Assembly (NCBI RefSeq): GCF_958295425.1
Contig: NC_081143.1
Location: 22,005,281 to 22,069,280 of the forward strand
Origin: Solea solea
Lineage: Eukaryota > Chordata > Actinopteri > Pleuronectiformes > Soleidae
DNA: 64,000 nt
Reading direction: 5' to 3'
Shown here: in pieces, positions 19,051 to 32,700 of the stretch
Layout: the number at the start of each line of letters is the position of its first letter
Numbering within the stretch: position 1 is the stretch's first letter
Program-made: the position numbers and the translations under genes
The notes under the pieces: model-generated
What the model was told of the DNA's origin: nothing
Database searches by the model: none
Seen by the model: only the letters and a program-made list of their open reading frames with translations

Positions 19051-22000
19051 CTACAAAACCGCTTTTTTCCTATTCTTTCGTCCTTTACCGTATCCTCGGC
19101 CGAACCAGCCACCCTGCACAGCTGTGTCTTGTCCTGTAGTGTCAGCTGAGTTGTCCCGTGGCTTGTTCTCTGTGCTAATGACCTCGCGATTATGACTGTC
19201 CAGCTCCTCAGGTCGGAGAGGTGTGGCGAGACTGAAGATGGGATCCTCAGCCCTAATGAGACAGAACAAGAGAAACAGAGCATTAAATAGTTTGTCTTGT
19301 CTCAGTAGGCTATATTTATAACTCTGCCTCTGAAAGATAACAGTATTTGGGGTATAAATACTTCATATGGTCCTCACCTGTCATATACAGGAATCTGACA
19401 GTTCAGCTCTTCTATGAGGAGGCTCATGACATCATCACACTTGCCATTAATCTTCAGTTCAGACAGGTCATCTTTTGGTGTCCACTGGAACAAGCCCCAC
19501 ATTTTATCAGCCACCAAGCAACCAGTTCTTCATTTTCCATCTTAATTTGCAAATTGAATTGCATCTCATTCCCCAAAACCGTCAAAAGCAACTGTACCTG
19601 AAGGTTAACGATGTAGAGTTTGGGCCTTTTATTTGCTGGTCTGTTCATGCACCACAGACAATTGTATTTCTTCAGCACCTAGAGGAGCAGCAGCCAGAGC
19701 ACAACACACTGAAGATGATGCTATAATAAAAAAAAGCTTTTGACGTATATATCATACAATGGCATATTTCAGTCAACGCATCTTTGACTGCTTTTATACA
19801 ATAACAATTAACGATTTTAAAGCTGCAGTAGGCAGGATCGCCAGAAAAATAGTTGATTGTTGAGTTCCATCCACATGTTGTAAAAAATACTGAAGTGTTG
19901 GGATCCCGCTGTCGTGACTATATGTCCTGCGCCAACCTGATCAGTTTTCATCAGACTACATTTACAGAATCACTGTGGTTTTTAACAACCTACCTTAAGA
20001 CTGGAGCCCAAGCAGAGGATAACATCCGCCATCTCGGCAGCCTCTGCTGCCCCCCTCCAGTTGAGTGGTTGCTCCAGAGTCCCACGTTCACCAAAGTGCA
20101 CGATGGTGTCCCTGAGCTCACTGCCACAGTGGCTGCACCTGCGGCCTGTCCCGTGTCTGTGCAGCGACGTTCGCTCTGTCACGTCAAATAAACGAACGTA
20201 CTCCCTGACGGGGGAGCAGGCAATGCACACCTGCAGATGGGATACAAAACTCTTAAACTCTAATGAAAGCACAGTTTTCAAAGCTAAGCATTTAATAACA
20301 TTACCTGGTTGGTCAAAAATGACTTTTTTGGGAGCAAAAACTTGTCTGCTTTTTATCATTTAATCAATCCTGCTTTTGCACACACATCCAACGCTTTTGG
20401 TCCATTTGTGTTCCGTTATTCTAAAATTGCTTCACACCCTCCTTGTTAGAGATTATCAGCCATTAGTGAAAACAGTGCACTATTACATCAAATTAAGAAT
20501 ACATGTATAAACCAGACCTGAACTCCATGCAAAGTTTCCATAGTTTTTATGTTGTCCTCAAAGCCACAAAATGATAATAATAACCTGAAGGAAAACAATA
20601 GGTTCCTTGCACTTCATGACACTTCAAAAGAAAAAGGAGAGAAATTGATTTAGCAGAGACTTAAAAGCGTGAACTCTGAGGATGTGTGTTCTACCTCAAT
20701 AAACATGTTTCCATGGAGCTCAGACAGGGCAGTTCTGGGTAAACCACTACGCAGGTGAAGTCCATCGCAGTTTTGAGACACAACATGCTTCACCTTCAAA
20801 GAAACGCAGACAATGTTTAGAATAACCATTACACATAAACCACAGTTAAGCTCCGACTCATAGAAATCATCAGTCCAAGTCACACCAACCATATTTTCTT
20901 TATGTAGCATCCTAATACACATGTGTGTGAGGGTCGGCTCTGCTTTACTCAGGTCGGATGAACTGTTTGTAAAGAAAAATAAGAAAAGAAACCAGAAAGT
21001 GAGTGAAAATAACTTAAGAAAAAAATACACAGCTTATAATCACATCATGCCTGCATAATATCACACCTGATTGCCCGTCCCTTCTGTAATTGTGTCCACA
21101 CCCCGTTAGGACCCCTGTAGTCTGGAATAGAAGCTGCCTGGAAGGAAAAAAAATCTTCAATCCTGTGACAGGATATAAAGCAAAAAGGAAGTAAAGACGC
21201 AGCGATGTTCATACCGTACTGATCCCAGCACCAGTGTACACCACCAGGTGATTTGCTTGTTTCACTGCCACAGCCAGCTGCCTCACTTTATTTCTCAGCT
21301 CTTCAGCATCATCAAACACCTTGAGGGATGACAGGAAGTTCACATATTTCAGGTTTATGATCACACAAATTAGCAGATTTTTATTGTCATGAGTTGAGCC
21401 ACTCTCGCCACTTGACTGAATCACTGTCAGATTCCAGCAGCGCCACCTGAATAATGTTTCTCTGTCATCTACAAATTTGTTTGGAAATTTTGTGTAGGTT
21501 AGCGGACATAATGTCACTCAACTACACCATGAATTTCTTTTTAAAGCATTACAAAAACAATTAAGGTATATTTGAATGCACTGTGCATAATCATTTATTG
21601 CAGATAAAAGTATCCTTTAAAAGCTCCAGTGTGTTACTTTTGTTGATTTATGTTGTGGTTCCTATTATTATTCTGCTTCTGTTTGATCTTTACAAACATA
21701 AACAATATATAACTACTTGTATGCTGTGTCTTTCATCTGAGAACAGGTTCTGTCAAGCCTCTCAGACCTGACCTGAGCCTGTCAGTCTCACCTCCTCCTG
21801 CTTCCTCTTCAGCACATTCCTACGCACTTGTCTCTTGCTCAGCTCCTCCACAGTGTCTTTGTGCAGCAGTAACACAGCAGCCTCCTCCTCTGACCTCTCA
21901 GCCTCTGGTTTCTTTAGGACTCGTCCAACCTTCAGAGACAAAGCAGAGAAGACATTCCTCTCTCAGTTAGTGATGGTGGTGCGACACTGAAGCTTCAATA

Positions 22001-22793
22001 CGTGCTTCAAACCATGAACTAAAATTCCACAGAACCACTGCTTCAAAGCTTCAAATCACCTGACATGTGACGTCTGAAGCAACAACTGCTTCTTTGCCTG
22101 AATGAATCACCCGACTGGTTTGTGGTCCAATCAGGTGATTCACTGGCACTGTGTTTTCCAAATGTGGAGAAGTTGTGAGCAAAAAAAGAAACTGCTCGAT
22201 GCAATAATGTACCTCAATTAGAGTCTTTGAGCCTTGAGCTACCATAGTTACACAAGCCATATTTTCCCAGCACTCGCTCCTCAATAACACAACATACACA
22301 TTCTTCAATCTTTGTAAACAGAACATAATATTCAGTCTTAGTGTGTGTGTGTGCATAACATAAATTCCAAAGCAAAGAAACTTTACTTTAAAGAGGGTGA
22401 CCAAAACAAAGACTGTTCAGAACAAAAGAAAAGAAGTTTCTCCAGTACTGCTCACTGTATGCCTCCTGTTCACCAGCTAGCCTAATTTGACTACAGCCTT
22501 GCACTTCGCCAGGAGAGGTCACTCAATTTGAAGCTTCGAATAACTTAAACCAATTTTGAAACAATTGGCTCAAGTGGTTCAGCGCTTCACAAAAGCTTAA
22601 TTTGCCCCTCACTACTCTCAGTAACACTCTGCTGTTGTAGCCAGCTAGCTCGTCATTAGCAGCTGTAAATGAGGTTTTCTTCTCTTACCAGTCTGAAGAT
22701 CTTCCTCTCGCTCTCCCGTTGAAGTATCTTCGCCTTTTCTAAAGCTTTTCTTTCAGTTCGCGAGGAAACACCTGTGTCCGCTTCCTCTGCCAT
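19051..22793 (-). CDS. sirt7: NAD+-dependent deacylase sirtuin-7
   Basis: Class IV sirtuin, a nucleolar protein that removes acyl groups from histone H3 and other targets and supports rDNA transcription (family knowledge). Coding exons: 22689-22793, 21792-21929, 21215-21319, 21067-21137, 20890-20962, 20695-20793, 19994-20230, 19598-19678, 19378-19484, 19051-19252. All junctions are GT-AG and in phase; total 405 residues (human 400). Visible motifs: GAGIST at 111-116 for NAD+ binding, [12 protein letters not shown] with catalytic His177, the zinc cysteines C199/C202 and C229/C232, and FGERGT after the second pair. The C-terminus ends in [15 protein letters not shown], a basic nucleolar-targeting style tail. 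The start is taken at MAEEAD, matching the vertebrate N-terminus; an in-frame ATG at 22892 would add 33 unlikely residues. The neighbour pcyt2 is also its neighbour in human chromosome 17q25, which supports orthology. Confidence 0.97.
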
Positions 22794-22930
22794 TCTATAA
22801 TTCATCAGCTGAGGAGCAGTGACTTTTTCAAAACAAAGCCCATTGCACCAGTGAACAACGACATCCGGGCCGGATGTTGTTCCTGTAAACATGAAGGAAA
22901 AGCAGCGCCCTCTGCAGCTGGGCGTGTGAA
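22794..22930 (-). promoter_or_regulatory. sirt7: sirt7 5'UTR and promoter region
   Basis: Short CpG-containing stretch upstream of the sirt7 start, with GGCCGGATGT near 22868-22877, an ETS-like site. No TATA box was seen. Only about 1.7 kb separates it from the ccp110 stop codon. Confidence 0.35.
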
Positions 22931-22950
22931 CAGCGTTTTTATAATAATAT

Positions 22951-23040
22951 CGTCCATCTATCTTCTACCGCTTTATCCTCCACAAGAGGGTCGCATGGGG
23001 GCGCTGTGGCAATCCCATCTGACATAGGGCGATAGGCGAG
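22951..23040 (+). repeat. Truncated LINE-tail-like repeat
   Basis: Begins CCATCTATCTTCTACCGCTT and continues TCCTCCACAAGAGGGTCGCA, then GGGGGCGCTG. This order is typical of a very common dispersed fish repeat, probably the 3' end of a non-LTR retroelement. About 90 bp remain. Confidence 0.65.
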
Positions 23041-23299
23041 GATAATAACAAAAAAACTTTATCTATACAGCACTTTTCTTAACAAATATTACAAAATTCT
23101 CAACTATGGAAGAGAATTAGGGCCACAAAAAATAGAAAATAAAAATGAAAAAACCAACAGCATATATTTTGAGAATAAAGTCAGAATTCTGCATGTGTGA
23201 GAGCAGCTGGTCGGTGGACCTCAGAGCTCTGCCTGGACTGTGTGGCTTCAAGAGCTCGGTCAGCATCTTTACAAACTTCACAGCAACATTAAAACTTAA

Positions 23300-24549
23300 A
23301 AAGTATTTATTGTCAAACGCATACAAATAAATAGTAAATAACAGCAATCCATCAAACCATAGAAAAACAAGGATTACATATGTTTTGGCTGACATATAAT
23401 TCCAGTATTCTAAAATAAACATTTAATTCAACAGTTAGAACACGCTGTTGAAGTATTATCTAGTGCTGGGATCTGCGTATGAGCAAAAACGCTGTCAACT
23501 TTACTGTCTCTGTTTGTTTTAACCAGGCACCTAAATATGGTCATGTCCTGCCCTGATAGTGAGGATTCAACATAGACAGAGTAGGGGAAAAAAACAGAAA
23601 TGCACTTAGGATTATTTACAATTAAGAGTTTGACATACTGTGGTGGCACCAGCACAGGTGTAATAAATAATCGTAATCATGGCTGCACTCCATTTAGGCG
23701 ATTACTGCGACCTTTGTGCATCAGCAATTTTGACAGGTCACAGTAGGAGAATATCACAGATATAAATAATCAAATTAATGACAGCCAAGTTCCATTTAGC
23801 TTCCCTAAGTTTCAGGGTGCATGCTGCATGGTTCACTTTTACACTGTCCTGCTCAGTATAGCTTTTCTTGCTAAAACATGTCAAAATTAATTCTGTGCAA
23901 AAATCCCATTTCTCAAAAATAAATGTACACTTTTTTCATAACAATATTAAAGAGTACAAAGTATGACAACACTACAGAGATATTTTAAAATATAGTGTTA
24001 TACTTATATCATCTTCTATACATCTACAATCCCCTGGTTGGGAATCACTGGCATAATGGAATGGAGCCATCATGGACATTATTCATTACAGTCCGTTTTC
24101 TGCTGTGAAAAAAACCAAACACTTAATGCATGACCCTTCAGGTGCAGTGCACAGAGCTTGTGGTTTTGCAAACCAAACACTTTCCTTACTAACATCCTCA
24201 ACATCAGCACAGTGACGACAGCAAGGACTGGTTAAGGACTTCTGTTGCAGACTGAGCGGCTGCAGTGATATTTTACCCTCACCTCAAAGTGTCCAATCAA
24301 TGTGAAACTACTCTGGAGTAAGTGCAAGTGTCGTCTTAATAATATTATATCCTGGCAGAAAAGAATGAAAAACACGTTGCCCAGCACTACAAATATGAAA
24401 CAAAAAAATGTGTTAGTCAGCAACAGGCATCACTTTGTGTCCCATTTGGATTTGGGGGTTTGAAAATTCTCAGAAGATTAGTTCTACAATAGCCATGAAA
24501 TCGCAAGAGGCCTTATTATGAGTCCTCACTGGGGCCAATTAGGAAAGTG
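23300..24549 (-). other. ccp110: ccp110 3'UTR with polyadenylation signal
   Basis: AT-rich sequence downstream of the ccp110 stop (24550-24552) with no exon seen. A minus-strand AATAAA lies at about 23305-23310 (TTTATT on +). The 3' end is approximate. Confidence 0.4.
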
Positions 24550-27500
24550 TCATCGGGGTCTGGTGGAGTTAGTGCTCCTGCGGACCCTCAGAGGATTTGC
24601 TCTGAACTGTCCTTGTTTGGTTTCCAGCGGCTGCCTGCCAGATAATCCAGTCTTTCGTACATTCTTCGCCACAACCTCACAGTCTCTTTCTGCTGCCACT
24701 CGCTGTTTCCTGGGGGGGAAGAAAAGGAATGTTTTAGTCACTGATAAAGCTACGAAAGAAATTAAGAAAATATTTTTAATTTACCCTATGGTCCAAGATT
24801 TTCTGTTCATTAAAAAAAATGAGTAAGCTGTGACAGTTACAGAAAAACTTCGAAACTTTTATAGAGTCAGGTCATGAGTCCAGTCATGCAGGAAGTACTG
24901 CACAAATCTTTTAATGAACTGATTCTAATGATTCAGTATCAAAAACAACTGCTTTACAAGTCACTAGTTTTGAGTGTGTGTCGTTTATAAAACGAAGTCA
25001 CGGCAGTTTCATGCAGCCGTGGTGTGATGACCCCGCCCACGTTGAGGAGGTACTATATTGTAATGGAAAACCAGCCAAAACGTGTAGAGTCGAGACGTGG
25101 CGGGACCATGTAGTGGAATTTCTTTATCCAGTGTTATTTTGATAACAACTTCAACATGTGTCCATATAAATAGATGCACAAAACACATGAAACCATGGAC
25201 AACCTAAATCAAACGAAACAAGGGAACTCACGTGATGGTTTTCTTCCTCTCCAGTGATTTTCGTGTTGCAGCTGACAGGCAACGTTTTTCCTGAGGATGT
25301 CCACTCTAAACAAAAACATCATTGCACATGATAAATTAGTCTTTGTACTAACTGCTGGCTATATTATGACAACTCACTACATTAGTGATATGTACTAATA
25401 ATGATAACAGAAAGGAAATGTACAGTAGAGAATCAATATCTCGGTCTACTTTCAGAAATTAGATTAAGTTAAGTACTGCACAAGGAAAAATAAAACAACA
25501 TTATCATTTTCCATCACAGCAATCATGGGGCAGTTTGCAATGCTGGAGCCACAAAGGTCTGAACAGTACTAAGCATAATTATATTTTAATTTTAATTATC
25601 AGTACTGGATCATAAAAGCTGTAATTAAAGGTCCAGTGTGCAACATTTATGGCGGTTTATTAGCAGAAATTGAAAATACGACCCATTTAGTATGCTGGTA
25701 TTGGTGTATAATCACTTTGAAATGTTTCTTCAACGCCCATAGTCTATTCTCATACAAAGCTTGACGTCTTGTTGAGACAAACAGACACAAATGAAGCAGG
25801 AAAGGAAGAGCTGCTGAATGTCCTCTGTGTCATGTTCTATGTTGTTGTTAATTGTCGTTGTACCGGTACATCGTCACGCAACGTATCTTGCCCACACCCC
25901 ACCTACCAAGTAAAGGTACTGTTCTCAGTTAAATGCAAGCCTGAGCCAGGGCTTTACCGTACCGTACTGTACAAAACCATATAATGATGGAAACACAGCA
26001 TTAGCCTTGCTTTCAAGTGGCTGCCATCTTGCACTGCCATGTTACTACAGCAGTCCAAAAGGACTAACAAACCAGAGCACACATTTTGCATTTGAAGCTA
26101 AAGCTCACAACGCAAACAAAGAACTGCTCCATTGAAATAAACCCAATGCATAAACCATTGAATGAGGAAATGGCAGAGAGACTGGGACAGTGGAGAGCAT
26201 TCTGAATGAATCCTTTCTGAAATGCTTAGGCCAAAGGAGACCTCCGTTTGTTGCAATCTACATTCTCACATTAAATGCCACTAATTCGTACAAACTGGAC
26301 CTTTAAATACTAATATTTCTGTGCAGCTTTGGCTCAGTGGTGCACAATCACATCAACATCAGCTCTAACAACTTTCATTTGTATTAGTGTCTTTCACCAT
26401 TTTTTGTGATGGTTTCATCATCTACACAAAGAAAAAAACATACTCCAACAAGGCGTATGATTTATTTCAGCTTAGAGAGATGTTTCAAGAAGGTTACCTG
26501 AAGTCGTCTGTGTTCTCTCTCCTGGGCAAGGTCTCTGTCCCAGTTGATGAGCTGCATCCTCTCTGCAGCCGACAGGCTGAAGAAAATGTCGTAAAAGTCA
26601 TAACGTGCAGCGCGCAGCTGGAGAGGAAGACAATTACAGAATCAATGATGGCTTTAATTAATGTATGCAATCAACACAGGCCCTGTTCATAACTGGCCTT
26701 AACATCATGGGAAACACTGATATTTTTGGTTCAGTACGTCAGCAGAGCAGGTGGTCTTTAGTGTGGACCAAGCTCTGATCTCAATGTGTATAGCAGACAT
26801 TTTACATGTTTGGTCAAGAAAAGCAAAGGTGTTAACATTAACAGAGGAGAGTGTCAATGTACACTCACACATATAAAGAGAATGAATCCCCTGCTGAGGC
26901 AACTTTTTCTCACTAACTGCGGGCAGTACAGGGTGTGATGCATGCTGGTCTGTAATTACTTTGAGTTTGTGGTTGAATTTAATTTGTATCATGACCGACA
27001 TCATAAAATACCAGCTGGTTTGATCAGGGACTCTTCCATCGTCACTATCCATGAAAGCTAAAGCTGCTGACAGCCAAACATTATTGGGTACTGGTTGAGG
27101 CCTTGGCAGGACAAAGGTTTACCAGATTTGAACTCAGGTAATGGATTTGCTTTGCCCCCAGGCAACAATTTGTTCCCTTTAATGAATGGACATTTAGCAT
27201 CTTCTACGTTTGCAAATGTGTGACTGTGGCCCGACACTGAGTCAGTTTGCACAAAAATGTACGTTTATTACCCGATTTACTAAATGAATCACCAATAATG
27301 TTGGTGATTAATTGATTGATTGATCCATTTGTGTTCTTTTTTCAATAATTAAAACAAGTTCTTGGATTTTCACAGCATATTTCCAGGTTTCTTCTTGTTT
27401 CTGCTCAATAAACCAAAACAATTATCATTTTGAGGTTTGGGAAACCCCGATTGACATTTTATAGACCAACCAACTAATCAATTGATTGAGTACATAATCG

Positions 27501-29742
27501 ACAGATGAATTAATTATTAATAATCATAAGTTGCAGTCCCAAACGGAACGTAGCCATCGTTAATTTGATGACTTACACCTTTGCTTTTCCTTGTGTGAGC
27601 TGTTAAAATGTCTGTCGTGAAAAGGGCCCACTGGGTGTGTTCACACCTGTAATTAGGACGAACATGGCCACTGTCACAGTTATGGTGTAACTGCCAATAG
27701 AGGAAATAACTGCCTAGTTGTCAGTGTAGAGGAAATGTGGAAAGATGTTAACAATGCATTTGTCTTCATACCTGCAGAAAAACTCTCTCCTGCAGTAAGA
27801 GGTCCTGTCTGCTCCTGAGCTCTGCTCGGCTGGAGCTCTGCAACTGCAGGGCACACAGGAACTGCTGTGTGTCCTACACACACACACACACACACACACA
27901 CATGCAGAGCTGTAATGTACTCACAGTCAAGACAAAGACAATAAGAGTGCTGCTGTAGACAGACATCGCCTCTACTTACTCTGATGGTGCGCACCAGTTG
28001 TACCACTCTCTCCGTCCTCAGAAGCCGGCGAGTTAGAAAACCCTTTACGGCTGCCAACAGTAGGGGGCGACAGTGCTCTGGGATTGGGCTGGAGGGCTAA
28101 GGAAGAGGATGAAGAGGGGAGAAGGAGTGATGGGCAGGGTAAAATAATAAGGACCAGAGGGGAAGGCAGAGGAGAATACTAATTCCATCAATGACAACCA
28201 ATTAATTTCCCATGAAGAACCTCAAGGTCTTTTTCTTTGTCATCTGTTTAGTGCATCAACGTGAGTGGACTCACAGCTCATCATTAGAACAGGGAATAAT
28301 AAGAATAGTAATAAGCTGTTGCTCACTTGTTGACTCTAGAGATGTTGCATTAAAGGGACAGTTTGTTATACAAATGCCACATAACTGCTGTGATATTAGA
28401 GATGACAGAGGTTACAGATAAGGAGTAAGACATCAAGGGTGAACAATCCATTTCACTGAACTGATGATGCGTAGAAAAAAGACTGTGGACACACAGATAA
28501 ACATGACAAGCTTTTTGCATCAGTGATACTAGTGAACAAATGTGATGGTAATACCTGAGAGAGGGAAGAAAAGGTCAGTGTGTCCCCGAGACGTGAGGTG
28601 GACATGGAGCAGGGGAGGGACACACTCTGGAGGAGATGGTAACGTGCTGCTAAAGCCTTGGAGAGAGAGACAGAGACAGACAGACAGACAGACAAACAGG
28701 AGAAGGACAGTAAGGTGGAGAATGCATATGTGTGTGTGTGTGTACGGACATGTATGTGTGCATTTGGGCACAGGCAAGGTTAGAAAATATTGAATTGGAA
28801 AGAGCAAATGAAGCAGGAGGAAGAAATTAATTGAGGGTGGAGAGAAAGAGACAGAAGGGGAGACGGGGCACAGAGGCAAGAAGGATAAAATGAGGGAGGG
28901 AGCAGAGGAGGAGAGGGATGTCAGGGATGATGAGACAGGAGAGATGGAGAAAATGAATACAGCCAGATAGTAAAAATGATGTTGGAGGAAGTATAAGGCA
29001 AAAACAAAGAGAGGGATGAGAGGAGAGGGGGAAAAGAAGAGAAGGATAAGGGACCATTAGTGGTGGCACTCTGTGGGACGATCTGGCACTTAACCACAGA
29101 CGCTCATGAATTAAACAAATTATCCTCTCCTTTTCTGTGTCAACTCCCTAACCCCCCCCCACCAGACAGTCCAGCCAGCTTGCACTCTCATCACATCGCA
29201 AATGATGGAAGGGTAGAGTGGAGTCAAAAAGACTCTTTCTATTAAACAGCTTATGTTAATTATATTGTTGTTAAGGATACGTAAATTACACGGAGACTGT
29301 GATTAATAGGGCAAGGACACTGGCCAAGAACAAATACAGACACAGGCAGAAGGAGCAAGGACTAGCTGCCACTTGCCAGAGAACAGCAGGCGTCCTTGAA
29401 GTGCGTGCATGCACACAAAGGCACACCCACACACATGCAAGCACACACACAGGCGACCATGCCAGCTCGCCTCTTAGGGATGTAATGAAACATTTATAGT
29501 ACAAACCTTGTGTGTTTTTCTAACTGGAGAGTCTGAGGGTCTCCAGTAATGAGCATGTCTGTAGTTGGGCCACAAACCAGCTTTGACTCTAGGAACACTC
29601 TTTTACAGGTATGTGTGTGTGTGCTTGTATATGTTATTAGGGTTCGAGCAACAAGGTTGCAAGAAACCTATTGAAACTGGAAGGATTATTATTATTAGGG
29701 TTCGAGCAACAAGGTTGCAAGAACCCTATTGAAATGCAAAAG

Positions 29743-29776
<34 letters not shown>

Positions 29777-32700
29777 CTAAAAGTAAATCGCATTTTTGAG
29801 GCCTTTCCCATACCCCAAAACTCACAGATTTTTGTGACCGCATCAATCCTGGTGTAAATTTACGTCTGAAAGTCGTTCGGGGAAAATGCGTGGAAAATTG
29901 GAGGTGGGAGGGGCTAAAAAGTCACGCAAAAAACTTCTATTAGGTCAACTCATGTCGGGTTTAACGTACGTGAACGAAACTTGGTACACACGTTCATTAG
30001 GTGGGGACGGTCAAAAAAGTCGATGACGACTTTCCCGTGAAACCTACAGGAAATCCGCCATCTTGGGTTGATTGGCCATTTTTTGGCGATTTTGGCGAAT
30101 TCGCAGCAATGGTATTTGAACTAACTCCTCCTAGAGTTTTCGTGCGATCACCTTCAAACTTGGTGAGGTCCCTGTGGACCAGTTGAGGAGCTCACGGTAT
30201 CAAAAGTTTTTTCAAATGTCGCATGGCGCACGAGATAGGGGGCGGCAAAGTTCGTGATGATTCTGATGTTTCGCATCAGAAAAACAAAACTCTTATAACT
30301 TTGCGATGGAAGGTCCGATCCAAACCAAACTTGCTACGATTGATGATGGGCCATGGTTGAAGACGTCTATGAAAAAACGGTGAAGTTTGAAAACAGCGCC
30401 TCCTTGTGGTGAAAGAAAATACACCAAAAAAAAGTTTTTTTACGATTTCGGGAATAACTTTTACACAGATAATCGTACCGCACTCAAAATTGGTGACAAC
30501 AGTCAAAACACATGGTAGATGATGCGTGATCAATATGACGACAAATCGTTTAACGGTGTTGCCATGGCAACGACGCAAAGTCGGATTTTTGGGACAAAAA
30601 ATCAAACTGCTACAACTTCGCAAATCCTGGTCCGATCTGAACCAAACTTGCTAGGATTGATGACAGTCCGGCCCTAAAGACGTCTATATGAAAATATTCA
30701 ATTTCGAAAACAGCGCCCCCTGGTGACAGCAGACAATATGACAGCTTGTATTTCAATTATCTCCTCCTAGAGCTTTTGTGCGATCACCTTCAAACTTGGT
30801 GAGATCAATGTGGACGAGTTGAGCATCAAAAGTTATCAAAAGCTTTTTAAAATATTGTATGGCGTACGAGATAGGGGGCGCCAAAATTGGAGATAATAAT
30901 AATTTTTCACAACAGAGAATGAAACTCTTATAACTTCGCGATGGAAGATCTGATCCCAACCAAACTTGCTATAGTTGAAGATGGTTAGTTGCTGAAGACG
31001 ACTATGTTGCTGAAACGGTACATTTTGAAAACAGCGCCTCCTGGTGGTGCTAGAAAATTCTAAAAAAAGAAACTGTTACAACTTTGCCAATCCTGGTCCG
31101 ATCTGAACCAAACTTGCAAGGATTGATGACAGTCCTGTCCTGAACAAGTCTATATGAAAATATTCATTTTCAAATACAGCGCCCCCTGGTGACAGCAGAC
31201 AGAATTACATTTATAGTTTTTGATGCTGCTCCAACAGGGATTGTTGTATCCACTTGAAACTTAGTATGTGGGACCCCAGACCCTTCCTCAACATGTCCGT
31301 AAAAGGTCACCTCCCTACAGGAAGTGGAACGCCCGAAACAGGAAGTAAAGTCTTACATTGTCCGATTGACACGAAACTAGATATGTGAGTTACCGGACCT
31401 TCCCTGAACATGTTTACGGAGACGCCGTTGACCGAACAGGAAGTCGGCCATTTTAAACAGGAAGTGCCCTCTAACTTTGCCGTACGTTGTCCGATCTGCA
31501 CAAAACCTTATATGTGAGTTAAGGGACCTGTCCTGAGCATGTCCGTAAAAGGTCACCTCCCTACAGGAAGTGGAACGCCCGAAACAGGAAGTAAAGTCTT
31601 ACATTGTCCAATCTGAACAAAACTTGATATGTAAGACAAGGGAACTTCCCTGAACACGTTTACGGAGACGAACAGGAAGTTGGCCATTTTAAACAGGAAG
31701 TGCCCTCTAACTTTGCCGTACGTTGTCCGATTTGCACAAAATCTTATATGTGACACCAGGGACCTGTCCTGAGCATGTCCTTAAAAGGTCACCTCCCTAC
31801 AGGAAGTGGAACGCCTGAAACAGGAAGTAAAGTCTTACATTGTCCGATTGAGACAAAACTAGATATGTGAGTTACAGGACCTTCCCTGAACATGTTTACG
31901 GAGACGAACAGGAAGTTGGCCATTTTAAACAGGAAGTGCCCTCTAACTTTGCCGTACGTTGTCCGATTTGCACAAAACCTTATATGTGACACCAGGGACC
32001 TGTCCTGAGCATGTCCTTAAAAGGTCACCTCCCTACAGGAAGTGGAATGGCTGAAACAGGAAGTAAAGTCTTACATTGTCCGATTGACACAAAACTAGAT
32101 ATGTGAGTTACGGGACCTTCCCTGAACATGTTTCCACAGACGAACAGGAAGTTGGCCATTTTAAACAGGAAGTGCCCTCTAACTTTGCCGTACGTGGTCC
32201 GATTTGCACGAAACCTTATATGTGACACCAGGGACCTGTCCTGAGCATGTCTGCAAAAGATGACCTCCCAACAGGAAGTGGAATGCCCGAAACAGGAAGT
32301 AAACTCTAAGATTGTCCGATCTGAACAAAACTTGATATGTAAGACAAGGGAAGTTCCCTGAACACGTTTACGGACGCGCATTTGACCGAACAGGAAGTTG
32401 GCCATTTTAAACAGGAAGTGCCCTATAACTTTGCCATACGTTGCCCGATCCCCCTCGAAATTTGGAACGACATGCGCAGGGACGCCGCTGAAAATAACTA
32501 GTACTGAAAATAACTAGTACCGCGCGCGGTGAATGAACGGGTGAGAGCGCGAGGCACGCGGGGAGCCGTGGCACACGGCGACCCGCGTGGGTCGGCTCGA
32601 ACCCGTTCAGAACCGCGCGCGGGTACTAGTTATTTTTAGGGTTCGAGCAACAAGGTTGCAAGAAACCTATTGAAACTGGAAGGATTATTATTATTATTAT

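Noticed and set aside
31309..32410. Regular 236-246 bp repeats considered as a CRISPR array
   Set aside because: The repeat period is far too long, there are no short repeats with unique spacers and no cas genes, and the DNA is vertebrate.
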